Source of the DNA: Roseomonas alba
GTDB lineage: Bacteria > Pseudomonadota > Alphaproteobacteria > Acetobacterales > Acetobacteraceae
DNA length: 64,000 bases
Reading direction: 5' to 3'
NCBI RefSeq assembly: GCF_019430885.1
Contig: NZ_JAHYBZ010000002.1
Location: 62,001-126,000, forward strand
Both the position numbers and the translations under genes were made by a program. Under the pieces are notes generated by a model. That model saw nothing but the letters and a program-made list of their open reading frames with translations. It searched no databases and was not told where the DNA came from. Positions 43,589-52,177 of this stretch are shown piece by piece. Position 1 is the stretch's first letter; every line of letters starts with the position of its first letter.

Positions 43589-44995
43589 TCACCCGCCCGA
43601 GCGCTTCGACTTGACGGTCTGTTCGGCGAAAACGGCGACGAGATCGGCAAGGTGCCCCGTCTCGGTCAGGGCCATGCCGTCGGGCGCGCCAGGCGCCTTG
43701 CCGCCGCGGGCGACCCGGCGCGGCAGGGTGGCCGCGGCGAAGCCGAGCTTGGCGGCCTCGCGCAGCCGGCCTTCGGCCTGGGAGACCTGGCGGACCTCGC
43801 CCGAGAGGCCGACTTCCCCGAAATAGACGCGGTCGGGGTCGGTCGGGCGGTCGGTCGCGGCCGAAACCAGCGCGGCGGCGACGGCCAGATCCGCCGCCGG
43901 TTCGGCGATGCGCAGCCCGCCCGCGATGTTCAGATAGACGTCGTTCTGCCCGAGGCTGAGTCCGCAGCGGGATTCCAGCACGGCCAGCAGCATGGACAGC
44001 CGCCCGGAGTCCCACCCCACCACCTGCCGGCGGGGCGATCCGCCGGAGGAAGGCGAGAGCAGCGCCTGGATTTCGACCAGCACGGGCCGCGTGCCCTCGA
44101 TGCCGGCGAAGACGGCGGAGCCTGAGACATTGCCGCGCCGTTCGGCAAGGAAGAGGGCGGAGGGGTTGGCGACCTCGACCAGGCCGGTGCCGGTCATCTC
44201 GAAGACGCCGATCTCGTCGGTGGCGCCGAAGCGGTTCTTCACCGCGCGCAGGATGCGGAACTGGTGGCCGCGATCGCCTTCGAAATAGAGCGTCGCGTCC
44301 ACCATGTGCTCCAGCACGCGGGGGCCCGCCAGCGTGCCTTCCTTGGTGACATGGCCGACCAGGACGATCGCGAAACCGCGCGCCTTGGCGAGGCGGATGA
44401 GCTCGGCGGCGCAGGCGCGCACCTGGGCGACCGTGCCGGGGGCGGAATCAAGCGCGTCTAGCCAGACGGTCTGGATGGAATCCATGACCACCAGCGCGGC
44501 GTCGGACTCGCCCTCCAGCGAGGCGACGATGTCGCGCAGGGCGGTGGCCGCGGCGAGCGCCATCGGGCTGTCGGTCAGGCCGAGCCGGGCGGCGCGTAGG
44601 CGGACCTGCTCCACCGCTTCCTCGCCGCTGATGTAGAGAACCCGGCGCCCGGCCTTGGCGATGCGCGCGGCGGCCTGGAGCAGGATGGTGGATTTGCCGA
44701 TGCCCGGATCGCCGCCCACCAGCACGGCGGAGGCCGCGACCAGCCCGCCGCCGAGGACGCGGTCCAGTTCCGCGATGCCGGTCGGGATGCGCGGCGGCGG
44801 GGCGGATTCGCCCTTGAGACCCACGAATTCGACGCGCCGCCCGCCGCCGGCCTTGCCCGCCGGGCCAGGGCCGCGCGGGACGGGGGCTTCCTCGACCAGG
44901 GTGCTCCATTCGCCGCAGGCATCGCAGCGGCCCTGCCATTTCGGATAGACGGCCCCGCAGGCCTGGCAGACGAAACGGGTCTTGTCCTTGGCCAT
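43589..44995 (-). CDS. radA: DNA repair protein RadA
   Basis: The 468-residue protein has a four-Cys zinc finger (CQACGAVYPKWQGRCDACG), a Walker A GGDPGIGKST near residue 91 and the RadA-specific KNRFG motif near 251. A Lon-like C-terminal domain ends it. RadA drives branch migration in recombination. Its start overlaps the asnB-like stop by one base (TGATG), so it is translationally tied to the polysaccharide genes upstream, an unusual coupling. The same-strand open frame continuing upstream is in another frame from asnB and is not part of the gene. Confidence 0.96.
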   Translation of the reverse strand: MAKDKTRFVCQACGAVYPKWQGRCDACGEWSTLVEEAPVPRGPGPAGKAGGGRRVEFVGLKGESAPPPRIPTGIAELDRVLGGGLVAASAVLVGGDPGIGKSTILLQAAARIAKAGRRVLYISGEEAVEQVRLRAARLGLTDSPMALAAATALRDIVASLEGESDAALVVMDSIQTVWLDALDSAPGTVAQVRACAAELIRLAKARGFAIVLVGHVTKEGTLAGPRVLEHMVDATLYFEGDRGHQFRILRAVKNRFGATDEIGVFEMTGTGLVEVANPSALFLAERRGNVSGSAVFAGIEGTRPVLVEIQALLSPSSGGSPRRQVVGWDSGRLSMLLAVLESRCGLSLGQNDVYLNIAGGLRIAEPAADLAVAAALVSAATDRPTDPDRVYFGEVGLSGEVRQVSQAEGRLREAAKLGFAAATLPRRVARGGKAPGAPDGMALTETGHLADLVAVFAEQTVKSKRSGG

Positions 44996-46752
44996 CAGCG
45001 TTCCGCCAGAAAGGCGAAGACGTCGCCTTCCGCCTTCACCCCTTCCACATGTCGGCGGTGCCACAGCGCATGGAACAGCAGGTGCCAGGCGGCGAAACCC
45101 TCCCGCTTGCTCGCCGCGGCGCGGAACAGGGGCAGGATGCGGTCGGGCTTGGCGATGGCAGCGACGCCAGGCTGGGCGGCGACCAGCGGCGCCAGCCTGT
45201 CGGCGGCATCCGCGATCCAGGCGCCGACCGGCACGGTGAAGCCCTGCTTCTTGCGGAAGGGCTCGCTGGCCGGGAAGTGCTGGGCGAGCCACTGCCGCAG
45301 GATCCACTTGCCCTGGCCGTCGCGCACCTTCATCGCATCCGGCAGGCGGAAGGCGGCGGCCGCGATGCCGGTGTCGAGGAAGGGCGTGCGGCCTTCCACC
45401 GCATGGGCCATCAGGCAGCGGTCGAGCTTGGTCAGCAGGTCGTTGGGCAGCCAATCCGCGACATCCAGCGCCTGGGCCGCCTGCAACCGGGTGCGGCCGG
45501 GGGTCGCGGCGGCGGCGGAGGCGGCCTCGATGCCATCGCGCCAGTAGCGGGGCGGGGTGCGCAGCACGTCGAGGCGGTCGAAGGCGCCATGGGCGCGCAT
45601 CGCCTTGCCGCCGAGCCACCAGGGCTTCATGGCGGAACGGTAGCGGCCATAGCCGCCGAAGATCTCGTCGCCGCCCTCGCCGGACAGCACGACCTTCACC
45701 TCCTGCACCGCGCGGCGGGCGAGGAACCAGGTCGGGATGATGGCGTAGTCGGCGGCCGGATCGTCCATGCAGGCGACGATCTCGGGCAGGTGGCGGAAGA
45801 CGTCGTCGCGGTTGACGGTGATAGTGACGTGCTTCGCGCCGGCCGCGGCGGCGGCCCTCGCGGCGGCATCGCGCTCGTCGGCGGCACTCGCCACGTCGAA
45901 GCCGGCCGTGAAGGCCAGCACCGGCCGGTCGTTCAGCCGCGCCATCATCGCCAGCACCACCGCGGAATCCGTGCCGCCCGAGAGGAACATGCCGTAAGGC
46001 ACGTCGGATCGCTGGTGCAGGTCCACCGACTGTTCCAGCGCCGCATCCAGCCGCGCCAGCGCGTCGCGTTCGGTGATGGTCTCCGGCCCGCCCTCGGGCA
46101 GGGCGGTACGGCGGTGGCGTTCGACGATGCAGCCATCGGCGATCACGACCGTCTCGCCGGGCAGCAGGCGGCTGATGCCTTCGAAGATGGTCTCGGCGCC
46201 GGTGGTGAATTGCAGTTGGAGCAGTTCGTGCAGGGCCGTCTCGCGCAGCCTCGGCGTGACCAGGCCGGCAGCGATCAGCGCCTGCGCCTCGGAGGCGAAG
46301 GCGATGCCATGCTCGGTCTCGGCGAGATAGAGCGGCTTGATACCGAAGGGGTCGCGCGCCAGCACCACCTGGCGCGAGGCTCGGTCGTGGATCGCCAGGG
46401 CATACATGCCGCGCAGCGACTCCGCGAAGGCGGCGCCGTCGCGGCGGAACAGATGCAGCGGGGGCTCGCAATCCGACCCGGTCGCGCAGGCCAGCACGTT
46501 GTCGGTGCGCAGCTCGCGGTAATTGTAGACCTCGCCATTGCCGACGAGGCTCGCCGGACCCGCATGCAGCGGCTGGTCGCCGGTGACGAGGTCGATGATG
46601 GCGAGCCGCGTGTGCGACAGCGCGACATTGCCCTGCACGTGATGGCCGTGCCCATCCGGCCCGCGATGGGCGAGGGCGCGCGTCATCGCATCCAGCACGG
46701 ATGGATCGGGGCGCGCCCCGGGCTTCAGCGCGAGTCCGGCGATGCCGCACAT
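44995..46752 (-). CDS. asnB: Asparagine synthase-like glutamine amidotransferase
   Basis: The 585-residue protein starts MCGIAGLA (Cys2 nucleophile). It has the glutaminase motifs RGPDGHGHH and NGEVYNYREL, and the ATP-pyrophosphatase motif SGGTDSAVVLA near 257. It could be a true asparagine synthetase. However, it lies next to a GT4, a GT2 and a GT9 gene, and cluster-borne members often amidate sugars or uronic acids in exopolysaccharide synthesis. The context favours the second role but does not prove it. It begins 4 bp downstream of the GT4 stop. Confidence 0.9.
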   Translation of the reverse strand: MCGIAGLALKPGARPDPSVLDAMTRALAHRGPDGHGHHVQGNVALSHTRLAIIDLVTGDQPLHAGPASLVGNGEVYNYRELRTDNVLACATGSDCEPPLHLFRRDGAAFAESLRGMYALAIHDRASRQVVLARDPFGIKPLYLAETEHGIAFASEAQALIAAGLVTPRLRETALHELLQLQFTTGAETIFEGISRLLPGETVVIADGCIVERHRRTALPEGGPETITERDALARLDAALEQSVDLHQRSDVPYGMFLSGGTDSAVVLAMMARLNDRPVLAFTAGFDVASAADERDAAARAAAAAGAKHVTITVNRDDVFRHLPEIVACMDDPAADYAIIPTWFLARRAVQEVKVVLSGEGGDEIFGGYGRYRSAMKPWWLGGKAMRAHGAFDRLDVLRTPPRYWRDGIEAASAAAATPGRTRLQAAQALDVADWLPNDLLTKLDRCLMAHAVEGRTPFLDTGIAAAAFRLPDAMKVRDGQGKWILRQWLAQHFPASEPFRKKQGFTVPVGAWIADAADRLAPLVAAQPGVAAIAKPDRILPLFRAAASKREGFAAWHLLFHALWHRRHVEGVKAEGDVFAFLAER

Positions 46753-46756
46753 GGCG

Positions 46757-47779
46757 TCAGCCCACCTTGTGCGGCGTCGCGACGATGGCGAGGAATTCCT
46801 GCCAGCGCGCGGTGACGGCGGCCTCGGTGAAGTCGCGTTCGAAGGCGGCGCGGCCCTGCTGCGCGATGCGTGCGGCACGCTGGGGGTCGGCGATCAGGGC
46901 GGCGATGTTGCGCGCCAGGGCGTCTGCGTCGTCGATGGGCACCAGCAGGCCGGTCTCTCCGTCCTCGATCAGTTCACTCGGTCCCTGGGCGGCGGCGGCG
47001 ACCACGGGGCGACCCGCCGACCAGGATTCGAGGACAATATTGCCCAAGGGTTCATGCCGGGAGGAACACACGAAGATGTCGGCGCCGGCGAGCAGCGCCC
47101 CGATGTCGCTGCGCCAGCCGAGGAAGGTGACGCGATCCGCGACGCCCGCATCGCGGGCCACGGATTCCAGGGCCGCGCGATCCGGTCCCTCGCCGGCGAC
47201 GGACAGATGCGCGCCGGGGAGCCGCGCCAGAGCGCGGATCGCGACGTCGAAGCCCTTGTTGCGATGCAGGCGCCCCATGGCGAGCAGGCGCGTCGTGCCC
47301 GGCAGCTCCGCTGGCGTGGCACCGGCCAGGTCTGCCGCGAAATTCGGGACGTAGTGCGCGCGCGCCTCCGGCCAGCCCTGCGCGACGATCCAGCGGACGA
47401 GGTCGCGCGTATTGCCCACCAGGTGATCGCAGCGCTGGTAGTATTTGAGGTCGTAATAGCCGCCGAGCCGTCCCACCAGCGTCCAGTCGCCCTTCGGCGT
47501 GAAGCGCGCCGCGCGGTTCATCCAGGCCACCGCCACGGCCGGCGCGAAGCCGCGCAGAACACCGCGCAGCCGCGGGCCGGTCAGCAGGTCGAGCACGCCG
47601 CCGAAGCCGAGTTCCACCGGCGCGAGCCCACCGGCCCGCAGCCGGTCCGCGCGTTCCGCATCGCGGCGGATGATGGGCAGCACCTGTTCGCCCGCACCAT
47701 GCAGGGACAGGCAGAGCCGTTCGTAGAAAGCCTCGGCCCCGCCGTGATGCGCGCCCGCCATGACCTGGGCGATTCTCAT
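46757..47779 (-). CDS. Glycosyltransferase family 4
   Basis: The 340-residue GT4 has an N-terminal MAGAHHGGAEAFYERL (donor-fold glycine loop). The C-terminal acceptor/donor segment has LLAMGRLHRNKGFDVAI and FVCSSRHEPLGNIVLESWSA, the EX7E region. It retains the anomeric configuration on transfer. It overlaps the GT2 gene by 4 bp and leads into the amidotransferase gene, so these form one surface-glycan operon. Sugar donor unknown. Confidence 0.92.
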   Translation of the reverse strand: MRIAQVMAGAHHGGAEAFYERLCLSLHGAGEQVLPIIRRDAERADRLRAGGLAPVELGFGGVLDLLTGPRLRGVLRGFAPAVAVAWMNRAARFTPKGDWTLVGRLGGYYDLKYYQRCDHLVGNTRDLVRWIVAQGWPEARAHYVPNFAADLAGATPAELPGTTRLLAMGRLHRNKGFDVAIRALARLPGAHLSVAGEGPDRAALESVARDAGVADRVTFLGWRSDIGALLAGADIFVCSSRHEPLGNIVLESWSAGRPVVAAAAQGPSELIEDGETGLLVPIDDADALARNIAALIADPQRAARIAQQGRAAFERDFTEAAVTARWQEFLAIVATPHKVG

Positions 47780-48540
47780 CGGTGCCGGTCCGGTTCCAGC
47801 GACGCCTTCAGGTAGGACAGCAGCGGAAAGGCGCCGGTGCAGAGGGCGAGCAGCACGCCCCAGCCGCCCTCCCGATACCCCTTGCGCGAGACGTAGGATT
47901 TGAACCCGCGGGAGAAGAAGCGCCGCACATTCGACCGCAGCGTGCCGATATTGCCCGAGGCCAGCAGATCCGCCGCCTTCGCACTCGAGTATTTGTCGAG
48001 CCGGCGCAGCATGTCGGAGATGTCGCGATCCACCAGGTGGATCAGCGCGCCCTCGGTGATCTTCGGGCCCTCCTTCCCCGTCCAGTCGAGCCCCGGATGC
48101 ACGCGCTGCGCGCGCCAGCGCTTCGCCCCCTTACGCGACAGCCGCGGCACCGAGGTCGTCCCGAAGGACCCCGCCCAGCCATACCGGAGCAGCCGGTCGC
48201 CGACGTAGTTATCGACCGGCACCTGGTGCCAGGCATGGGTGCTGGTCGCGATGGTGGCGCGGATGGCGCGGGCGAGCGGTTCGTTCACCCGTTCGTCGGC
48301 GTCCACTTCGATGATCCAGTCGCCAGTGCAGGCGTCGAGGCCGGCGTTGCGGCGGTCGCCTTCCAGTTCCCAGGCGCCCTCGATGATCGTCGCGCCGGCC
48401 GCCGTCGCGATGGCGGCGGACGCGTCGGTGCTGCGGTCGAGGACCACCACGATCTCGTCGGCGAAGGCCACCGAAGCCAGGCAATCGGGGAGGCGCTGCT
48501 CCTCGTTGCGGGCGACGATGAGGGCGGAGAGGCGGGTCAT
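47776..48540 (-). CDS. Glycosyltransferase family 2 (WaaE/KdtX-like)
   Basis: The 254-residue protein starts MTRLSALIVARNEEQRL. It has GT-A motifs DEIVVVLDRSTDAS and WIIEVDADERV (DXD-type), and a conserved HLVDRDISDMLRRLDKYSS tail. It resembles lipooligosaccharide core glucosyltransferases. It starts just right of repeat R8 and overlaps the GT4 gene (ATGA), so it is the promoter-proximal gene of the GT2-GT4-asnB-radA run. Confidence 0.9.
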   Translation of the reverse strand: MTRLSALIVARNEEQRLPDCLASVAFADEIVVVLDRSTDASAAIATAAGATIIEGAWELEGDRRNAGLDACTGDWIIEVDADERVNEPLARAIRATIATSTHAWHQVPVDNYVGDRLLRYGWAGSFGTTSVPRLSRKGAKRWRAQRVHPGLDWTGKEGPKITEGALIHLVDRDISDMLRRLDKYSSAKAADLLASGNIGTLRSNVRRFFSRGFKSYVSRKGYREGGWGVLLALCTGAFPLLSYLKASLEPDRHR

Positions 48541-48573
48541 GGGCGGGCGCCGGGATGACGCAGTGACGGACAT

Positions 48574-48803
48574 GGAGAGGGGCTCTGCCCCTCTCCAGAC
48601 CTCACCCCGCCAAAGGCCACAGGGCCTTTGGAAACCATCACCTGGCGCCGTGCGCCGCCGGCAGGAAAAGCATCGAAACCCGCCTTTGCGCCCGCAGGTC
48701 GCTGCGAGGGGAACGGGGTGACCGCTCTGCCCGGCGCCAAGTTCCTGCGTTCCAAGTGCTCCAAGCACTTGGCGGGGTGGTTCGGAGGGGCAGAGCCCCT
48801 CCG
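48574..48803 (+). repeat. Four-hairpin intergenic repeat, archetype copy R8
   Basis: It is the most complete member, with four perfect stems. H1 is GGAGAGGGGC-TCT-GCCCCTCTCC (48574-48596); H2 CCAAAGGCC-ACAG-GGCCTTTGG (48610-48631); H3 CCAAGTGCT-CCA-AGCACTTGG (48752-48772); H4 CGGAGGGGC-AGA-GCCCCTCCG (48783-48803). A 120-bp spacer joins H2 to H3, and its ends carry CTGGCGCC and GGCGCCAAG, which can also pair. It occupies the 343-bp GT9-GT2 gap; no gene is seen. Confidence 0.9.
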
Positions 48804-48883
48804 ATGTCCGCCAGCGGAGGTTTCGAGCCTTTGCCGGGGTGATTTGCCGAGGCAGCGCCCATCCAACAGCAACATCGCCGGCA

Positions 48884-49810
48884 TCAGACCGCCACCTCTA
48901 CCGCCGGCCGTGCCAGCAGGGCCGTCGCTTCCTCGGCCACCCGTGTCGCGGACAGCGCGCCCATCGGCGCATTGCCCGGCGGACCCTTCGCCAGCACGGC
49001 GAGGGCGCGCGCCCCGATCGGAGCGTATTCCGAGGCCGGCGTCGGGCCGAACAGCCCGACCGTGGGCGTGCCGGTGGCGGCGGAGAGGTGCATCAGCCCG
49101 GAATCGTTGCCGACGAACAGCGCGCAGCGGCTCATCACGGCCGCGACCTCGGGCAGATCGAGCTGGCCGACCAGGTCGATCGCGCCGGGCAGGCCGTGCA
49201 GGACGGGTTCGGCCATGGCGTGCTCCTGCGCGCCGGGGCCGCCGAGCACCGCGATGCGGGCGCCTTCCAGCGCGCCGCCGGGGCCGGTGAGGAGGCGGGC
49301 GAGGGTGAGGAAGCGATCCGCCGGCCAGACCTTGCGCACCCAGTTCGCGGTCGGGCCGAGGGCGAGAACGGGCGGGCCGGGTGGGATCAGGGCCTCGGCC
49401 TTCGCGGATTCCTCGGGGCCGAACCAGGCGACCGGGCGCGGGGCGGGGCTGATGCCGAGGGTCTGCGCGATGTGCAGCAGGCGGTGGCCGGGGCGGCGGC
49501 CGCCGCGCATCACGGCGCGGCGCCGCGCGAGCAGCAGCCAGGCGATGGCGGATCCGCGCAGATCCACCACCAGGTCCCAGCGGGTGAAGGCGACCTGGCG
49601 CCACAGGCCGAGCCAGTGCAGGCCGTATTTCTTCTTCTCGATGGGGATCAGGCGGTCGAGGGCGGGCATGCGGGCGAAGACGCCCTCGGCGACGCGGCCG
49701 ACGGCAATGGTGAAGCGCGCGTCGGGATGCGCGCGCATCAGATGGTCGATGACCCCGGTGGACAGCACCGCATCGCCGATCCGGGTCGAGGTGATGAACA
49801 GGATGCGCAC
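48884..49810 (-). CDS. Glycosyltransferase family 9 (heptosyltransferase-like)
   Basis: The 308-residue GT9 starts with GTG (VRILFITSTRIGDAVLSTGV). Its heptosyltransferase signatures are LALGPTANWVRKVWPADRF and CALFVGNDSGLMHLSAATGT, then VGLFGPT. It transfers an ADP-activated heptose or similar sugar to the LPS core at the inner-membrane face. The GTG start aligns with the conserved strand; an upstream ATG adds low-complexity residues. It is divergent from ygfZ. Confidence 0.92.
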   Translation of the reverse strand: MRILFITSTRIGDAVLSTGVIDHLMRAHPDARFTIAVGRVAEGVFARMPALDRLIPIEKKKYGLHWLGLWRQVAFTRWDLVVDLRGSAIAWLLLARRRAVMRGGRRPGHRLLHIAQTLGISPAPRPVAWFGPEESAKAEALIPPGPPVLALGPTANWVRKVWPADRFLTLARLLTGPGGALEGARIAVLGGPGAQEHAMAEPVLHGLPGAIDLVGQLDLPEVAAVMSRCALFVGNDSGLMHLSAATGTPTVGLFGPTPASEYAPIGARALAVLAKGPPGNAPMGALSATRVAEEATALLARPAVEVAV

Positions 49811-49884
49811 GGCGGGCGCCTTACCACGCCCGCGCGGAGAGGGGGAGGTTGCAGCGCGGGCCATTCCGCCTCACCTGTTGGGTC

Positions 49885-50709
49885 ATGGCGATCGCAGTGC
49901 TTCCCGACCGTGGCGTGATCGAGGTGACCGGCCCTGACCGGGTCGCTTTCCTCCAGGGGCTGGTGTCGAACGATGTTTCGGGGCTGGTGCCCGGACAGGC
50001 CGTGTGGGCGGCGCTGCTGACGCCGCAGGGCAAGTGGCTGGCCGATTTCTTCGTCATCGAAACGGGCGAGGCCTTCCTGATCGATGCCGAGCGGGAGGCG
50101 GTGCCGGAGCTGGTGCAGCGGCTGTCCCGGTTCCGGCTGCGGTCGAAGGTGACGCTGCGGGACGTCTCGGCGGAATGGCATGTCCATGCGGCCTGGGGCG
50201 CGCCGCCGCCGGGCTGCGAGGTGGTCGCGGCCGATCCGCGCCTGGCTGGGGCCGGGTGGCGGGTGCTGCACGCGACGCCGCTGCCGGCGGATGCCTCGGC
50301 GGAGGCGTATGACGCGCATCGCCTGGCGCTCGGGCTGCCGGACGGCTCGCGGGACATGGCGGCGGAAAAGTCGGTGCTGCTGGAAGGCGGATTCGACGAG
50401 CTGAACGGCGTGTCCTGGTCCAAGGGCTGCTACATGGGGCAGGAGCTGACGGCGCGGACGCGCTATCGCGGGCTGCTCAAGAAGCGGCTGTTTCCGGTCG
50501 AGGTGGACGGCGCGATGCCCGAACCGGGCACGCCGCTGACTGATGCGGCCGGGGCCGAGGTCGGCGAGATGCGGTCCGGGCGCGAGGGTAGGGGCCTTGC
50601 CCTGCTGCGCATCGATGCGCTGGACCGCGCGCCCTTCCGGGCCGGAGAGACGATCGTCACCCCGCAGATCCCCGCCTGGATGCGGCTGCCGGCGCGCGAG
50701 CAGGCGTGA
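49885..50709 (+). CDS. ygfZ: Folate-binding Fe-S cluster factor YgfZ
   Basis: The 274-residue protein belongs to the GcvT-like fold and has the YgfZ signature KGCYMGQELTAR at about residues 180-191. YgfZ supports folate-dependent Fe-S enzyme assembly such as MiaB. The start is MAIAVLPDRGVIEV, after which the conserved region begins. It overlaps the following methyltransferase gene by 4 bp (GTGA). Confidence 0.93.
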   Translation: MAIAVLPDRGVIEVTGPDRVAFLQGLVSNDVSGLVPGQAVWAALLTPQGKWLADFFVIETGEAFLIDAEREAVPELVQRLSRFRLRSKVTLRDVSAEWHVHAAWGAPPPGCEVVAADPRLAGAGWRVLHATPLPADASAEAYDAHRLALGLPDGSRDMAAEKSVLLEGGFDELNGVSWSKGCYMGQELTARTRYRGLLKKRLFPVEVDGAMPEPGTPLTDAAGAEVGEMRSGREGRGLALLRIDALDRAPFRAGETIVTPQIPAWMRLPAREQA

Positions 50710-51167
50710 CCGCCACCGACCACGGCCCCGGCGTGCGGGTGCCGCCGCCGGTGATGGTGGCCGGGCTGCTGGCGGTGGCCTGGGGACTCGGGCGGGCGGT
50801 GCCGGTGCCGCTGGGGCCGCCTCTGCCGGAGGTCGGGGCGCTGGTGGTGTTTGCCGCGCTCGCGCTGATCGGCTGGGCGCTGATCGTCATGATGCAGGCG
50901 GGCAACGATCCGCGGCCCGACAAGCCGGACGCCGCGCTGGTGGAACGCGGGCCGTTCCGCTTCGGCCGCAACCCGATCTATCTCGGCTTCATCCTGGGCA
51001 TGCTGGGGTTTGCGCTGCGCTGGGGCGATCTGTGGGGCTGGATCGCGCTGGTGGCGAGCCATCTGGTGCTGGACCGGCTGGTGGTGGCGAAGGAGGAGGC
51101 GTATCTCGCCGGCCGCTTCGGGGCTGCCTACGACGCGTATCGCGCGCGGGTGCGACGCTGGGTCTAG
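50706..51167 (+). CDS. Isoprenylcysteine-methyltransferase-like (ICMT/PEMT) membrane protein
   Basis: The 153-residue membrane protein has four hydrophobic segments. The C-terminal SAM-binding pattern of the ICMT/PEMT family is RGPFRFGRNPIYLGFILGML followed by VAKEEAYLAGRFGAAYDAY. It methylates a lipid or small hydrophobic acceptor; the substrate is unknown. The GTG start overlaps the ygfZ stop, indicating coupled translation. Confidence 0.87.
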   Translation: MTATDHGPGVRVPPPVMVAGLLAVAWGLGRAVPVPLGPPLPEVGALVVFAALALIGWALIVMMQAGNDPRPDKPDAALVERGPFRFGRNPIYLGFILGMLGFALRWGDLWGWIALVASHLVLDRLVVAKEEAYLAGRFGAAYDAYRARVRRWV

Positions 51168-51206
51168 GGGCTCGACCCGGTGCCGGGTGAAGCCCATCTT
51201 CAGGTC

Positions 51207-52103
51207 ATGCGGCGCATGCCCCTCGGGCCGATCGAAGCCTTCGTGACGGCGGCGCGGATGCGCAGCCTGACCGCCGCGGCTGCCTCCATGGCCCTGACCC
51301 TGCCGGCGCTGAGCCGGCGCATCCGGCAGCTCGAGGCCGAGCTGGGTGTCACGCTGTTCGAGCGGGGGCCGCGGGGCGTCCGGCTGACCGAGGCCGGGCG
51401 CAACTACATCGCGGCGCTGGGGCCGGCTTGGGATGCCATGCAGGCCGCGACCGAAGCCGCCCGCCACCGCGAGGGTGGCCATCCCCTGCGCGTGACGGTG
51501 CTGCCGAGCTTCGCGGCAAGCTGGCTGGTGCCGCGACTGGCGCGGTTGCAGGCGCGCCCCGGCGCCGTGGCGGTGGAACTGCACAGCGAGGCCGAGCCGC
51601 TGGACCTGTCCGCGCGGCCTGACCTCGATTGCGCGATCCGGCTTGGCACCGGGCCCTGGCCCGGCCTGCGCGGGGAGGCCTTCCTGCCGGTCAGCGCCTT
51701 TCCGGTGGCGAGCCCGGAGGTCGTGCGGGACATGTCGGTCCTGCGGGGGCCGGCTGACCTGCTGGGGCAGCGGCTGATCGGCACGCATCACCAGCCGGCC
51801 TTCTGGCGGGAGTGGTTCGCCGCCGCCGGCGTGGAGGCCGCGCCGGTCGGCTGGCGCAGCTTCGACACGCTGCACCTGGTCTACGAGGCCGCCGCGGCGG
51901 GGATGGGCGTGGCGCTGGGCATCGAGCCGATCGTGCGGCCCTTCATCGAGGCGGGGCGGCTGGTGCCCGTGCTGCCCGCGGCCTTGCCTCTGCCGCGGCA
52001 TTTCCATCTGTTGCGCCGCGCCTCGGCGCCGGCGGATCGCCGCTTCACGCAGTTCCGCGACTGGCTGCGGCGCGAGGCAGCGGGGAGCCTTGCATCAGGC
52101 TGA
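51207..52103 (+). CDS. LysR-family transcriptional regulator (GcvA-like)
   Basis: The 298-residue protein (MRRMPLGPIEAFV) has the LysR HTH with AARMRSLTAAAASMALTLPA and LSRRIRQLEAELGVTLFERG. The GcvA-type effector domain (TVLPSFAASWLVPRL) begins near 95. An earlier GTG (51180) would add nine residues. It lies 75 bp upstream of a glutathione S-transferase gene in the same direction; that gene may be its target or operon partner. Confidence 0.9.
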   Translation: MRRMPLGPIEAFVTAARMRSLTAAAASMALTLPALSRRIRQLEAELGVTLFERGPRGVRLTEAGRNYIAALGPAWDAMQAATEAARHREGGHPLRVTVLPSFAASWLVPRLARLQARPGAVAVELHSEAEPLDLSARPDLDCAIRLGTGPWPGLRGEAFLPVSAFPVASPEVVRDMSVLRGPADLLGQRLIGTHHQPAFWREWFAAAGVEAAPVGWRSFDTLHLVYEAAAAGMGVALGIEPIVRPFIEAGRLVPVLPAALPLPRHFHLLRRASAPADRRFTQFRDWLRREAAGSLASG

Positions 52104-52177
52104 AGGGCCGGGCCGGAAAGCGAATGGTCCGGGCGCGGGTGGCGGCCTAAGCCTGCCGCCGACCGCAGGAGCCCACG

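Noticed and set aside
44996-46750. Apparent fusion of radA with a long N-terminal extension
   Set aside because: The region is the asparagine-synthase-like gene in another frame of the same strand. RadA begins at its zinc finger (MAKDKTRFVCQACG).
48574-48803. CRISPR-like or insertion-sequence interpretation of the repeats
   Set aside because: There are no regular spacers and no cas or transposase genes. Copies are single or paired, separated by kilobases, with internal palindromes.
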